A stretch of 8,549 bases of DNA. Origin: Acidobacteriaceae bacterium (GTDB taxonomy: Bacteria; Acidobacteriota; Terriglobia; Terriglobales; Acidobacteriaceae). Below the pieces are notes generated by a model. The model did no database searches, was not told where the DNA came from, and saw only the letters and a list, made by a program, of their open reading frames with translations. The stretch covers positions 39,073 to 47,621 of the forward strand of contig PLKY01000111.1 in assembly GCA_003140785.1 (NCBI GenBank). Direction: 5' to 3'. Of the stretch, positions 1 through 6,708 are shown piece by piece; the stretch's first letter is position 1, and each line of letters starts with the position of its first letter. The position numbers and the translations under genes are program-made.

Positions 1-510
1 ACGGCGGCCTCTGAGATAAAGGGCGCCCTCGACGGGCAGCGCATCCACCGCATTCGAGATCAGGTTCGAGATTACCTGGAGCATTTCTCCTGGGTGCACA
101 TCCACGGTGACTTCGCTCGATAGGAGAATATTGAGGCGGATGCGCTTTGCGGCAATGCTTTTCCGGTGAATGCGAAGAGCCGCTTCAGCCAGGGAGGCGG
201 CCGCTACCGGCGTCTTTTCCGCTGCCGTTCGATAGAAGCTGAGGGTTTGCCTGGCAATACGAATCAGCACCGCGAGCTGCTCGTCAATATGTTTGCTGTA
301 TTGCCTTACTGCGTTGGCATTGTCGGCTTCCTCGTGCAGCAGATAGTTCAGGTTCGTGATTGCTTCGAGGGGATTGTTGATTTCGTGCATGATCGTGGCC
401 GCAAACTGGCCAGGGACCGCGAGGTTTTGGCTCTTGCGCAGAGTCTCCTGATCTCGAACCACTTTGGATCGTTGTCTTCGATGAGCTGGCTCATGGCGTG
501 TACCCCCCAT
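1..510 (-). CDS. Sensor histidine kinase, partial (C-terminus beyond left edge)
   Basis: This is the dimerisation and phosphoacceptor part of a two-component histidine kinase, which autophosphorylates on histidine and passes the phosphate to a response regulator. Reading from 510 to the left edge gives 170 residues. The H-box FAATIMHEINNPLEAITNL lies at about residues 37-54 with the phosphoacceptor His at 42. A helical dimerisation segment follows, and the N-box core VISNLISNAVDAL lies at about 146-158. The G-boxes lie outside the window. No sensor or PAS domain is visible: an in-frame stop at 586-588 leaves only about 36 residues before the H-box. The start is uncertain. ATG at 510-508 is in frame but poorly supported. 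A better-placed ATG at 494-492, after a G-rich stretch, is in another frame and reads MSQLIEDNDPKWFE, so a one-base frameshift near 445-465 is possible. The family is clear; the gene's integrity and partner are unknown. Confidence 0.85.
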   Translation of the reverse strand, partial: MGGTRHEPAHRRQRSKVVRDQETLRKSQNLAVPGQFAATIMHEINNPLEAITNLNYLLHEEADNANAVRQYSKHIDEQLAVLIRIARQTLSFYRTAAEKTPVAAASLAEAALRIHRKSIAAKRIRLNILLSSEVTVDVHPGEMLQVISNLISNAVDALPVEGALYLRGRR

Positions 511-849
511 TTCGCTGGTGAGGGTGCCATGAATTTGGCATCTCGTGGCTGGAGGGAAGCGCCTCCGCAGGCCAGGTGTCTTGCTTCAGCAGTCGGAAAT
601 GCAGGGTGGGCCGGCTGCCTATGTCCGGCATTCGACTTATGAAGCCGTGGCGCTAAGAAAGGTTGCTAGACTACGCGGCGAACTTTCGTTTTGACGAGCG
701 CCGCGCGGCTGGTGGGCCCGATGCGCGCGGCAAAAAGGAGTTTTCTGCGCGAACAGGCGAGCTCTGGGGAGATTGCCGGTGAAGCTTGACGCGCGCAAAA
801 AAGCCCGCGCTTAGGCGGGCTCTTTTCTTTTCATGCTTAGGGTGCTGTC
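511..849. other. Intergenic stretch with one terminator and no supported gene
   Basis: I see no credible coding sequence here. A plus-strand open frame reaching position 642 is antisense to the kinase and shows no family features. The only clear element is the hairpin terminator at 797-822, downstream of the small membrane protein. The rest presumably holds the kinase promoter, but no convincing -35/-10 pair could be picked out. Confidence 0.55.
797..822 (-). terminator. Rho-independent terminator of the 850-1071 gene
   Basis: AGCCCGC (802-808) pairs with GCGGGCT (815-821) around a 6-base loop. Read on the minus strand, the stem is followed by a run of T residues (complement of the A-run at 797-802). 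It therefore terminates transcription about 30 bases past the stop of the small membrane protein. The plus strand also has a T-rich tail (821-831), so it may work both ways. Confidence 0.8.
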
Positions 850-1071
850 TTAGATTCCCATACCAAACTCGGCGGACTGAGACTCGCCGGCACTTGAGTA
901 GAAGTCATAGGGCGTGCGCTTCTTGAATTTATAACGGCTGCGCAGTTCGCGGCCCACAAAGAAGCTGAGCGCTGCGACGGCCATGCCCACCGAGAACCAG
1001 CCAAGCAGGCGAAGAGCGCTGCCCTCATTTGGTTCTTCAAGCGTTGTGACGAAATCGGCCTCTGAGGACAT
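850..1071 (-). CDS. Small single-pass membrane protein of unknown function
   Basis: The 73-residue product has an acidic N-terminus (MSSEADF...LEEPNEG). One hydrophobic helix follows at about residues 21-40 (core WFSVGMAVAALSFFVG). A basic juxtamembrane stretch (RELRSRYKFKKR) comes next, then a polar tail. By the positive-inside rule the C-terminal side should face the cytoplasm. An excellent Shine-Dalgarno AGGAGG lies 9 bases before the ATG, which together with a terminator just downstream makes this a real gene. It lies 101 bases downstream of the deaminase gene on the same strand and may be its own unit or share its transcript. I recognise no named family; the function is unknown. Confidence 0.8.
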   Translation of the reverse strand: MSSEADFVTTLEEPNEGSALRLLGWFSVGMAVAALSFFVGRELRSRYKFKKRTPYDFYSSAGESQSAEFGMGI

Positions 1072-1120
1072 GATCCATAGCCTCCTGCTTCGAATAATAA
1101 CCCAGTTTCTTTTTGACTCG

Positions 1121-1141
1121 TCTCACATAGAAAAAGTGAGA
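1121..1141. repeat. Short inverted repeat upstream of the small membrane protein
   Basis: TCTCAC (1121-1126) and GTGAGA (1136-1141) form a 6-bp dyad with a 9-base spacer, about 50 bases before the start at 1071. There is no T-run on either side, so it is not an intrinsic terminator. It could be an operator or a chance match. Confidence 0.3.
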
Positions 1142-1172
1142 GCTACAACTTTGGTTGGATGCTGTGCTGTGT

Positions 1173-2189
1173 TCATTCTAGCGGCGGAAACTTCGCCAGC
1201 CACGAGTTTTTCTCTGACTCGGGCAGGAAACTTGCCAAAAAGGAATTGGCTGCGAGCTGCCGCAGTTCGTTTTGGGAAAATCCCTGCTCGGTGTGTGCGA
1301 GCAAATATTCGTTGGCCACATCCGAGCCGAAGAAAGCGGGGTCGTCGGAGTTGACCGTGACTAGCAGGCCGGCGTCGAAGTAGCGTCGCAGCGGATGTGC
1401 GGCGAATGACGGACAAACTCCGGTGCGGACATTGGACGTAGGATTCAGCTCCAACGGTGCCCTCCGGGCTTTTAACTCTTGGAGGAGTGCAGAGTCCTGG
1501 ATAGCAGACAGCGCATGGCCAATGCGCTCCGAACCGATGGAGAGCGCTTCCCAAATGGCTTCGGGCCCGGTGGTCTCTCCCGCGTGGTTGGTGAGGCGCA
1601 GGCCCGCCATCTGGGCACGTGCATACAGCCTGCGAAATGGTTCAGAGCCGGCAACGCGCTCGTCTCCTCCCAAGCCGATGCCAATGATCGAAGGATAACT
1701 TTGCCGCAGTTCAGCGGCTTTGCGAAATACGCGCTCCGCCTCATCGACCGTGAAATGGCGCACGGCGTCGAAGATCCAGTAAAGCGAGAGCCCGAGTTCG
1801 CGTTGGCCGCGCTCGCGCGCACGTTCGAGGCCCTCGAAGATGGGCTCGAAGCACGCGGGGTCATGATTGCGCCACAAATACACGACGCCGACGGAGATGT
1901 AGACCTCGGCGTGCACCACACCCTGCGCGGCGAGCGCCTGCATCATGCGCCAGGCGGCAAGTTCATAGTCTTCTGGGCTGATGAGGCGGCGTGTGACGGC
2001 TTTGAACGCGTTGATGAATTCGGTGAAATCCGTGAACTGATACAGCTCCTCAGCTTCGGCCAGCGTGAAGGGCTGCGCATCGTGGCGCGTGCTCAACTCA
2101 ACCAGCGTGGCCGGCGTGATGGTGCCCTCGAGATGGAGATGAAGCTCAGCCTTGGGCAGGCGACGGATGAACGCGGTGATGTCGTCCAT
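1173..2189 (-). CDS. Adenosine deaminase family protein
   Basis: This 338-residue metal-dependent hydrolase of the adenosine/AMP deaminase family hydrolyses the 6-amino group of an adenine-containing substrate, giving the 6-oxo product and ammonia, in the cytoplasm. The family signatures are complete. HLHLEG at 17-22 gives metal ligands H17 and H19. GLGGDE lies at 172-177. NHAGE at 201-205 gives metal ligand H202 and catalytic E205. H225 lies in the segment IGHAL, PTSN at 250-253, and NSDDP at 280-284 gives D282 and D283. Length is normal for the family. The start MDDITAFIRRLPKAELHLHLEG is typical although no strong Shine-Dalgarno is seen. The substrate cannot be told from the motifs: purine salvage (adenosine or deoxyadenosine) is the default, but 6-aminodeoxyfutalosine deaminases of menaquinone synthesis are in the same family. 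No menaquinone or purine genes are nearby to decide. Confidence 0.92.
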   Translation of the reverse strand: MDDITAFIRRLPKAELHLHLEGTITPATLVELSTRHDAQPFTLAEAEELYQFTDFTEFINAFKAVTRRLISPEDYELAAWRMMQALAAQGVVHAEVYISVGVVYLWRNHDPACFEPIFEGLERARERGQRELGLSLYWIFDAVRHFTVDEAERVFRKAAELRQSYPSIIGIGLGGDERVAGSEPFRRLYARAQMAGLRLTNHAGETTGPEAIWEALSIGSERIGHALSAIQDSALLQELKARRAPLELNPTSNVRTGVCPSFAAHPLRRYFDAGLLVTVNSDDPAFFGSDVANEYLLAHTEQGFSQNELRQLAANSFLASFLPESEKNSWLAKFPPLE

Positions 2190-2298
2190 CTTTAGAGTGT
2201 ACGAGGCGAATCTCGATGGCGCGAAGCTGGAAAAATTGCTACTCCGATCGCGGCGCCAGAATTCCGACTAAGAGTGGACGGCGCTGCGAAGATTAATT

Positions 2299-2628
2299 TT
2301 AGAGCTCGTCGATTTCGATAGTAAAATCGCCAAGCTTGATTCGGCGACGTTTGGCAAGATCTGCAAGCGCCGCATCCATTGCTGGATTACCTTCCTCGAC
2401 TTCGAGAAAGCTCTGTTGGCAGAACTTGGTTGTAGACAGATCGTAATCGCCGATGAGATTGATAGCCTCGCGAAGAGCTTCTTCTCTGCTGTCAAGGCCG
2501 TAGACCCGACTCCTTTCAACCGCGTTCACACTCGACTCGCTATAAATCTTACTGAGAAGGAAGCGCGCGGACGGATTGGCGATGCACTCTTTCTGCTTGA
2601 GGTCTTGAATCCGAGTGAAGTGGCTCAT
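2299..2628 (-). CDS. Conserved-looking hypothetical protein, 109 residues
   Basis: This is a soluble, charged protein with helix-prone stretches at about 47-60 (DSREEALREAINLIG) and 82-97 (PAMDAALADLAKRRR), ending in an acidic tail (FTIEIDEL). There is no signal peptide, membrane segment or motif I can name. Third codon positions are mostly G or C in this frame, which favours it over the overlapping plus-strand frame. The ATG is preceded by a weak GGGGAT. It shares an ATGA overlap with a short upstream frame on the same strand (2625-2843), suggesting translational coupling if that frame is real. By eye the surroundings (2280-2760) look richer in A+T than the flanking genes, possibly a sign of later acquisition. 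Function unknown. Confidence 0.6.
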   Translation of the reverse strand: MSHFTRIQDLKQKECIANPSARFLLSKIYSESSVNAVERSRVYGLDSREEALREAINLIGDYDLSTTKFCQQSFLEVEEGNPAMDAALADLAKRRRIKLGDFTIEIDEL

Positions 2629-2843
2629 TTGAATATCCCCATGAGGCTCGTAGCCTCTGTTATTTGGGCATTTTCGACCGCCGCACTTTTGTCGAGCACT
2701 TCTTCAGAATGGGAATTGAATTTAGACAATAACGAGTCTCTATCGGCACTCTTCGAAGTTAGTTCCAGTCGCCGATGGCCAGTCGACCGGAATCTTCGTC
2801 GAGTCTGACGCAGTGGAGAGATAATGCAGGACGGACGAGCCAA
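2625..2843 (-). CDS. Possible short gene or gene remnant overlapping the 109-residue gene
   Basis: A 72-codon frame with a TTG start and no visible Shine-Dalgarno. Its first part (about residues 1-25) is arginine-rich and looks non-coding. Its second half (about residues 30-72) is polar and helix-like (LLSKFNSHSEEVLDKSAAVENA) and looks more like protein. The stop overlaps the next gene's start as ATGA. It may be the tail of a degraded gene, a small leader peptide, or chance. No family is recognised. Confidence 0.25.
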   Translation of the reverse strand: MARPSCIISPLRQTRRRFRSTGHRRLELTSKSADRDSLLSKFNSHSEEVLDKSAAVENAQITEATSLMGIFK

Positions 2844-2854
2844 GCGAAGATTGT

Positions 2855-3556
2855 TTGGCTCTCAGTCCGCGGGAGCGGGGCTTGAGTCGCAGGCGTGGGG
2901 CGTTCACGAGCGGTTGGATGGTGTGCGTGGTTGCCGCCGTTGTGTTGGCGATTCTGTGGGTGAGAATTGGCGGACGACGGACTGTGAGCCGGCCAGCCTC
3001 GAAGTCGATCCCAGACTTGGCGCTCACGAGCCCGCTGAATGTGCCGGGCGGCGGGGTCGCGCCTGCCGATGCGTACGAGGTGTATTCGGCGCTCTATCAG
3101 GCTCCGCAGCAGGAGCCGCTGGTTTTTTCGGATGAGTCGGTGACGGACATTCCACAGGTGAATGGAAGCTGCCTGCAGCCCGCTACGGCGCAGGAGCGCG
3201 AGATGGCGGAAGCGTTTGTGGCGGCGAATCGGCAGAGTCACCGCTGGGAACCGAGGTTCACGATCCCCGGCGGATACCGGCTCATCTCACGCAGCGATGC
3301 GATCCAGGCCCAGCAATGCATTGAGACGCACTTTCACGATCAGCCGCGCTGCGCAAGCTTCAAAGCGATAGCGCACGTGCGCTTTTTGGGAGTTCCAGGG
3401 TTTGATGCGACGCACACGCGGGCGCTGGTGTCGGTGGTGAAGATGTGCGGCGGCGATTGCGGCAGCGGCGGGATTTTCGAGGTGGAGAAGACGCAAGGCG
3501 GGTGGCGGCGGTCAGAGGCGAGCGGGTTTACGCGCGAGTGCAGTTGGATGTATTGA
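2855..3556 (+). CDS. Membrane-anchored or exported protein of unknown function
   Basis: The product is up to 233 residues. A basic N-terminus (PRERGLSRRRG) is followed by one hydrophobic helix at about 21-37 (core VCVVAAVVLAILWV), a signal anchor that puts the rest outside the cytoplasm. The extracytoplasmic part starts with a proline-rich linker. It contains six cysteines (about residues 106, 155, 166, 198, 202, 229), fitting disulfide bonds, and the blocks VRFLGVPGF, CGGDCGSGGIFEVEK and FTRECSWMY. This resembles acidobacterial hypothetical proteins I know by pattern, without a known function. The start is unsure. This frame opens at 2825, and its first usable codon is a TTG at 2855 with poor ribosome binding. 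An ATG at 2824 with GGAG upstream is in a different frame, and the next in-frame ATG is inside the helix. Confidence 0.75.
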   Translation: MALSPRERGLSRRRGAFTSGWMVCVVAAVVLAILWVRIGGRRTVSRPASKSIPDLALTSPLNVPGGGVAPADAYEVYSALYQAPQQEPLVFSDESVTDIPQVNGSCLQPATAQEREMAEAFVAANRQSHRWEPRFTIPGGYRLISRSDAIQAQQCIETHFHDQPRCASFKAIAHVRFLGVPGFDATHTRALVSVVKMCGGDCGSGGIFEVEKTQGGWRRSEASGFTRECSWMY

Positions 3557-3598
3557 ACAGCTTCGCAGGTTTCGGCGCAGGCCAGGAGTGGTGAGAAA

Positions 3599-4402
3599 TC
3601 AGTGAACAGTCGGTGGTGGATTGAGTTTGATCGTAATCCCGGTATTCACTTTACAATCCGTCAGTGCGAAATGCCAAAGCTCAGAATTCGCGGGTTTCAC
3701 ACTGATCTTGGCCGGAAGCTCGATGCCTTGAACCGCCTGAAATTCGTAGCTGAATCTGTTGTCTCCGGTCCCTTCTGCGGTCGTCGGGTCCCCTGTTGCA
3801 ACTGACTCAAGCAGATAGCCATTCGGACCGTTGATGAACCGAGTAGAAAATCGCAACGGCTGGGGCAATAGACTGCGCGCTTGAGTCAAGCGGAAATCCG
3901 AGTTGAGAAGAAGCGTCGCATGGACTCCGTTGCCGGTCATCGTGACTTTATAACCATCGTCGGATTTTTGAAAAACGAATTTCGTGGGCTTAATTGGGAG
4001 AATGACGTTTGTCGCAAATGGTATCCAGGCGTTGATTCCGCCTGACACCATCGAGTTCAATGCTTGTTCAAGGTCGCCTCCATGCGGAATTGCAGAAAGG
4101 TCTGGAGCTTTTGGAATTACAGAGACGAATCCACCCGTACGATCAACAAAAACGCGGTGTGGGATCGTTTGGAGGCGGTCAATCGTCGGAACAGCCGTCG
4201 GAGGGACAGATCCGAATGCCTCCCGGAAATGGTTATTCCAGTCGAATTGAATGGCGCAGTCAAAAGAGATTAGATTGCGCGTGAAGGGCGCGTCGTAAAG
4301 ATCGCGTGTCTCAGCCAGAAGTTTATCGTCAGAGGTCGCCTCCTGCGCATGGGCTGGGAAGAAGGGGGCTAACAACGTAATTAGAAGGATCGATTTGCGC
4401 AT
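3599..4402 (-). CDS. Secreted protein of unknown function with Sec signal peptide
   Basis: From the ATG at 4402 the product is 267 residues. A TTG five codons upstream (4417) is also open but is not needed for a good signal peptide. The N-terminus MRKSILLITLLAPFFPAHA is a classical signal sequence with a basic start, a hydrophobic core and an AHA cleavage site before QE. The mature part has two cysteines (one in SFDCAIQF near the N-terminus, one in LTDCKVNTG near the C-terminus) that could pair. It looks beta-rich, with a segment like FVFQKSDDGYKVTMTG. No catalytic motif or named domain is recognised. It converges on the 2855-3556 gene with 42 bases between the stops and no clear hairpin there. 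It is probably periplasmic or extracellular. Confidence 0.75.
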   Translation of the reverse strand: MRKSILLITLLAPFFPAHAQEATSDDKLLAETRDLYDAPFTRNLISFDCAIQFDWNNHFREAFGSVPPTAVPTIDRLQTIPHRVFVDRTGGFVSVIPKAPDLSAIPHGGDLEQALNSMVSGGINAWIPFATNVILPIKPTKFVFQKSDDGYKVTMTGNGVHATLLLNSDFRLTQARSLLPQPLRFSTRFINGPNGYLLESVATGDPTTAEGTGDNRFSYEFQAVQGIELPAKISVKPANSELWHFALTDCKVNTGITIKLNPPPTVH

Positions 4403-4454
4403 AGGCAATGCTAACAACTTGCACTGCGACCGATTCGATTGAAAATGGACGGTA

Positions 4455-4538
4455 TCGCATCCCTGCGAACTCCGGCCTGCGGCGGCTACAGAAGAAGAAG
4501 TGAATCAGCAGTCCCGTGAAGAGGCAGAGAATATGCCG
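4455..4538 (-). pseudogene. Remnant of the 3' end of a second APC amino-acid permease
   Basis: Read on the minus strand from 4538 this gives RHILCLFTGLLIHFFF, then CSRRRPEFAGMR. It matches the C-terminus of the intact permease at 5152-6702 (RFLIWLAIGLVIYFFYSRHR, then SEFAGLR). The match also shows in the DNA, for example GGCGGCTACAGAA (4481-4493) against GGCGGCTATAGAA (5177-5189), with one extra codon in the remnant. Only about 28 codons remain. There is no start, the frame is closed by a TAA about 12 bases beyond the match, and the expected stop after the last Arg is gone. It lies between the secreted-protein gene and the toxin-antitoxin pair, in the same orientation as the full gene, so it looks like the relic of a tandem paralogue. 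Confidence 0.65.
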
Positions 4539-4590
4539 CGTGCGGTTGATTCGTTATCGAGGTAAAATCGATGGCAAGGGCGCGAATCTT

Positions 4591-4791
4591 ATGAATCAAA
4601 ATGCCGCAGCCTTGACGGAGAAGATCAGGTTGCTGAGCCCTGAGCAGGCCGCCGAAGTCGAGGACTTCGTCGAATTCCTGCGGTTCCGAGGGCAGGAGCG
4701 TGGGCTAACGCGGGCTGCGGCGGCAGCGAGCGAGCCTGCATTCGAGGCTGTCTGGTCGTCTTCGGAAGACGACGCCTACGATGCCCTATAA
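4591..4791 (+). CDS. Antitoxin of a PemK/MazF-type toxin-antitoxin pair (DUF2281-like)
   Basis: The 66-residue product MNQNAAALTEKIRLLSPEQA... carries the segment EKIRLLSPEQAAEVEDFVEFLRFR (about residues 10-33), typical of DUF2281-type antitoxins. A flexible acidic tail ending SSSEDDAYDAL would wrap around the partner toxin. The ATG at 4591 is preferred over an in-frame ATG at 4516 because the family motif starts soon after it; an AAGGG lies 10 bases upstream. The stop overlaps the toxin start by 11 bases, the usual translationally coupled layout. Such antitoxins normally neutralise an mRNA-cleaving toxin and often repress their own promoter. Here the partner carries a nonsense codon, so the antitoxin may now act alone or be vestigial. 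Confidence 0.82.
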   Translation: MNQNAAALTEKIRLLSPEQAAEVEDFVEFLRFRGQERGLTRAAAAASEPAFEAVWSSSEDDAYDAL

Positions 4792-5116
4792 GTTCGGCGA
4801 TGTCGTTCTGGTGCGGTTCCCGTTCACCAATCAGGCCGCATTCAAGCAGCGTCCGGCTGTCGTGATTAGCAATCTTGCCTAAAATACCGCTAGATTCGCC
4901 GTCGTCATCATGGCGATCACGAGCCAACTTCATACCCCCTCAGGTGTGGGCGAAGTGACAATTCAACAATGGCAGGCGGCCGGCCTTTTGAAGCCTTCCA
5001 TGATCAAGCCTGTCTTCGCCACCGTCGAACAAAACCTCATTCTCAAGCAACTGGGCGCATTGCAAGCTTCCGATCAGCAATCGTTACGACGGGCGATTTC
5101 TTCGGTCATTGGCTAG
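4781..5116 (+). pseudogene. PemK/MazF-family toxin gene broken by an in-frame TAA at codon 34
   Basis: The frame reads MPYKFGDVVLVRFPFTN...KQRPAVVISNLA, then TAA (4880-4882). The same frame continues as NTARFAVVIMAITSQ...QQWQAAGLLKPSMIKPVFATVEQNLILKQLG...SVIG to the TAG at 5114-5116. Both halves match the PemK/MazF endoribonuclease fold: the N-terminal GDVVLVRFPF strand and KQRPAVVIS on one side, AITSQ and the GLLKPS(V/M)IKP block on the other. Total length (111 codons plus stop) is normal for the family and there is no frameshift. In relatives the broken codon is often tyrosine (SNLAYN), one base change from TAA. The first 33 residues alone cannot form the fold. An internal ATG at 4910 could yield a 68-residue C-terminal piece. 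A GGAAG lies about 12 bases before the first ATG. The gene converges on the permease, 35 bases away. Confidence 0.88.
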
Positions 5117-5151
5117 CTGAACACCTCTTGCGGCTGGTGGTCGAAGATCTC

Positions 5152-6702
5152 TCAGCGCAGGCCCGCAAACTCAGACCGATGGCGGCTATAGAAAAAGTAG
5201 ATCACCAGGCCGATGGCCAGCCAGATCAGAAAACGGAACCAGGTGATGATGGGCAGGCCGGCCATCAACAGAAAACAGAAGAGGACGCTGAGTAGCGGAA
5301 TGACGGGACCGAAAGGAACGCGGAAGCCGCGGCGGCGCTCGGGCTCGCGATAGCGCAGAACGACGACGCCGATCGAGACGAGGACAAATGCGAAGAGAGT
5401 GCCGATGTTGGAGAGGTCGGCGAGAGTTCCGATGTCGAACAGGCCCGAAGGAATCGCGACGACGAATCCCGCGACCCAGGTGGAGAAGGCGGGTGTGCGA
5501 AAGATCGGATGCACGTTGCTGAAGACTTTGGGCAGCAGGCCGTCGCGGGACATAGAGAACCAGACGCGCGATTGGCCGAGCTGATAGACCAACAGCGAAG
5601 ACAGCATGCCCATGATGGCGCCAAAGAGGACGACCAGCCTGATCCAGTGAAGCGAATGACCGCCGGGGAGCAGAGAGAGCTTTTTGAGCGCGTTCACGAC
5701 CGGAGCTGCGTCGCCCACCATCGACTTCCAGGGCACCAGGCCGGTAAGACAGACCGCGACGGCCACGTAAAGAACGGTGCACACGATCAGGGTGGCGATG
5801 ATGCCGATGGGCAGGTCCCGCTGCGGTTTGCGGCATTCTTCTGCGGCCGTCGACACCGAATCGAATCCAATGTAGGTAAAAAAGATAATGGAGCCGCCGG
5901 TCAGCACGCCGGACATTCCGTTGGGCATAAACGGATGCCAGTTGGTGGGGTGAATGAAGTGGATCGCCGCGGTGACGAAGATGAGGATGGCGATGAGCTT
6001 GATGCCGACCATCATGTTGTTGGTCGAGGCCGATTCGCGAATGCCGCGAACGAGGATGACAGTGAGAATCAGAACCACGAAAAATGCAGGAATGTTGAAG
6101 CCAAAGTGCCAACCGGGATGGTAGAGCCAGTTGCCGGCCAGGTCCTGCAGACCTTCCGGCAGATAGGCAGGCGAGATCCACGTGGCGGGCGGATGAAAGC
6201 CGAACCAATCCAGCAGATCGACGACGTGGGCGGCAAAGCCGACGCTGACTGTCATATTGGAGCCGGCATACTCCAGGATCAGATCCCAGCCGATGATCCA
6301 GGCGATGAGTTCGCCCATGGTGGCGTAGGTATAGGTGTAAGCCGAGCCGGCGATGGGGATCATGGAAGCGAGCTCGGCATAGCAAAGGCCGGTCAGCGCG
6401 CAAACAAAGGCGACAAGAATAAGCGAAATGGCAATGGCGGGTCCGGCGCCGGGACGGCCGGCCATGGCTGTGTGATGAATGACGAAGTCGGCGAGCGGCG
6501 TGTTGAGGATGCTGGAAGTATCGAACTGTTCGCCGGAGATGGCGGTGCCGATGACGGTGAAAATGCCGGATCCGATGACTGCGCCGATGCCGAGAGCGGT
6601 GAGCGACCACGGCCCAAGGGTCTTTTTCAGGGCATGCTCGGGTTCTTCCGAGTCGCGGATCAGCTTATCGATGGATTTGCAGGCAAGCAGTTGGCTTGGC
6701 AG
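5152..6702 (-). CDS. APC-superfamily amino-acid permease, probable CTG start
   Basis: This integral inner-membrane transporter imports or exchanges amino acids by cation- or proton-coupled transport. It resembles the cationic amino-acid transporter group of the APC superfamily. From CTG 6702 the product is 516 residues. The N-terminal tail SIDKLISDSEEPEHALKK and LGPWSLTALGIG lead into the helix-1 substrate motif GIGAVIGSGIF (about 38-48). Helix 2 follows (CALTGLCYAELASMIPIAG), then the helix-6 block FFTYIGFDSVSTAAEE with CRKPQRDLP (about 274-299), and a hydrophobic C-terminal hairpin ending FYSRHRSEFAGLR. About 12 or more membrane segments are visible. No ATG, GTG or TTG lies between the upstream stop (6724-6726) and residue 80. 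The ATG at 6465 would delete helix 1. CTG 6702 sits 6 bases after AGGAGA, so it is the best start. The substrate is unknown. Confidence 0.9.
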   Translation of the reverse strand: MPSQLLACKSIDKLIRDSEEPEHALKKTLGPWSLTALGIGAVIGSGIFTVIGTAISGEQFDTSSILNTPLADFVIHHTAMAGRPGAGPAIAISLILVAFVCALTGLCYAELASMIPIAGSAYTYTYATMGELIAWIIGWDLILEYAGSNMTVSVGFAAHVVDLLDWFGFHPPATWISPAYLPEGLQDLAGNWLYHPGWHFGFNIPAFFVVLILTVILVRGIRESASTNNMMVGIKLIAILIFVTAAIHFIHPTNWHPFMPNGMSGVLTGGSIIFFTYIGFDSVSTAAEECRKPQRDLPIGIIATLIVCTVLYVAVAVCLTGLVPWKSMVGDAAPVVNALKKLSLLPGGHSLHWIRLVVLFGAIMGMLSSLLVYQLGQSRVWFSMSRDGLLPKVFSNVHPIFRTPAFSTWVAGFVVAIPSGLFDIGTLADLSNIGTLFAFVLVSIGVVVLRYREPERRRGFRVPFGPVIPLLSVLFCFLLMAGLPIITWFRFLIWLAIGLVIYFFYSRHRSEFAGLR

Positions 6703-6708
6703 CGCAGT

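Noticed and set aside
166..642. 158-codon plus-strand frame at the left edge
   Set aside because: It is antisense to the histidine kinase H-box and N-box region and has no recognisable content.
1479..2195. 238-codon plus-strand open frame
   Set aside because: It is antisense to the deaminase gene, whose catalytic motifs are complete on the minus strand.
2416..2808. 130-codon plus-strand open frame with protein-like composition
   Set aside because: TTG start without a good ribosome-binding site; the overlapping minus frame has G/C-rich third positions and an ATG start, so this is more likely its shadow.
2759..3241. 160-codon minus-strand frame opposite the membrane-anchored protein
   Set aside because: It is Arg/His-rich antisense sequence; the plus strand has a membrane helix and conserved-looking cysteine blocks.
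4880..4882. Programmed stop-codon recoding in the toxin gene
   Set aside because: TAA is the stop least used for recoding, and no downstream structure or selenocysteine-type signal is visible; a simple nonsense mutation is more economical.
4591..5116. Insertion sequence or integron carrying the toxin-antitoxin pair
   Set aside because: No transposase, terminal inverted repeats, target-site duplication or att-like sequence is seen around it; the flanking similarity is decayed permease coding sequence.
5186..6610. 474-codon minus-strand frame overlapping the permease
   Set aside because: It is extremely rich in Arg, His and Ser and is the out-of-frame reading of the permease; no family features.
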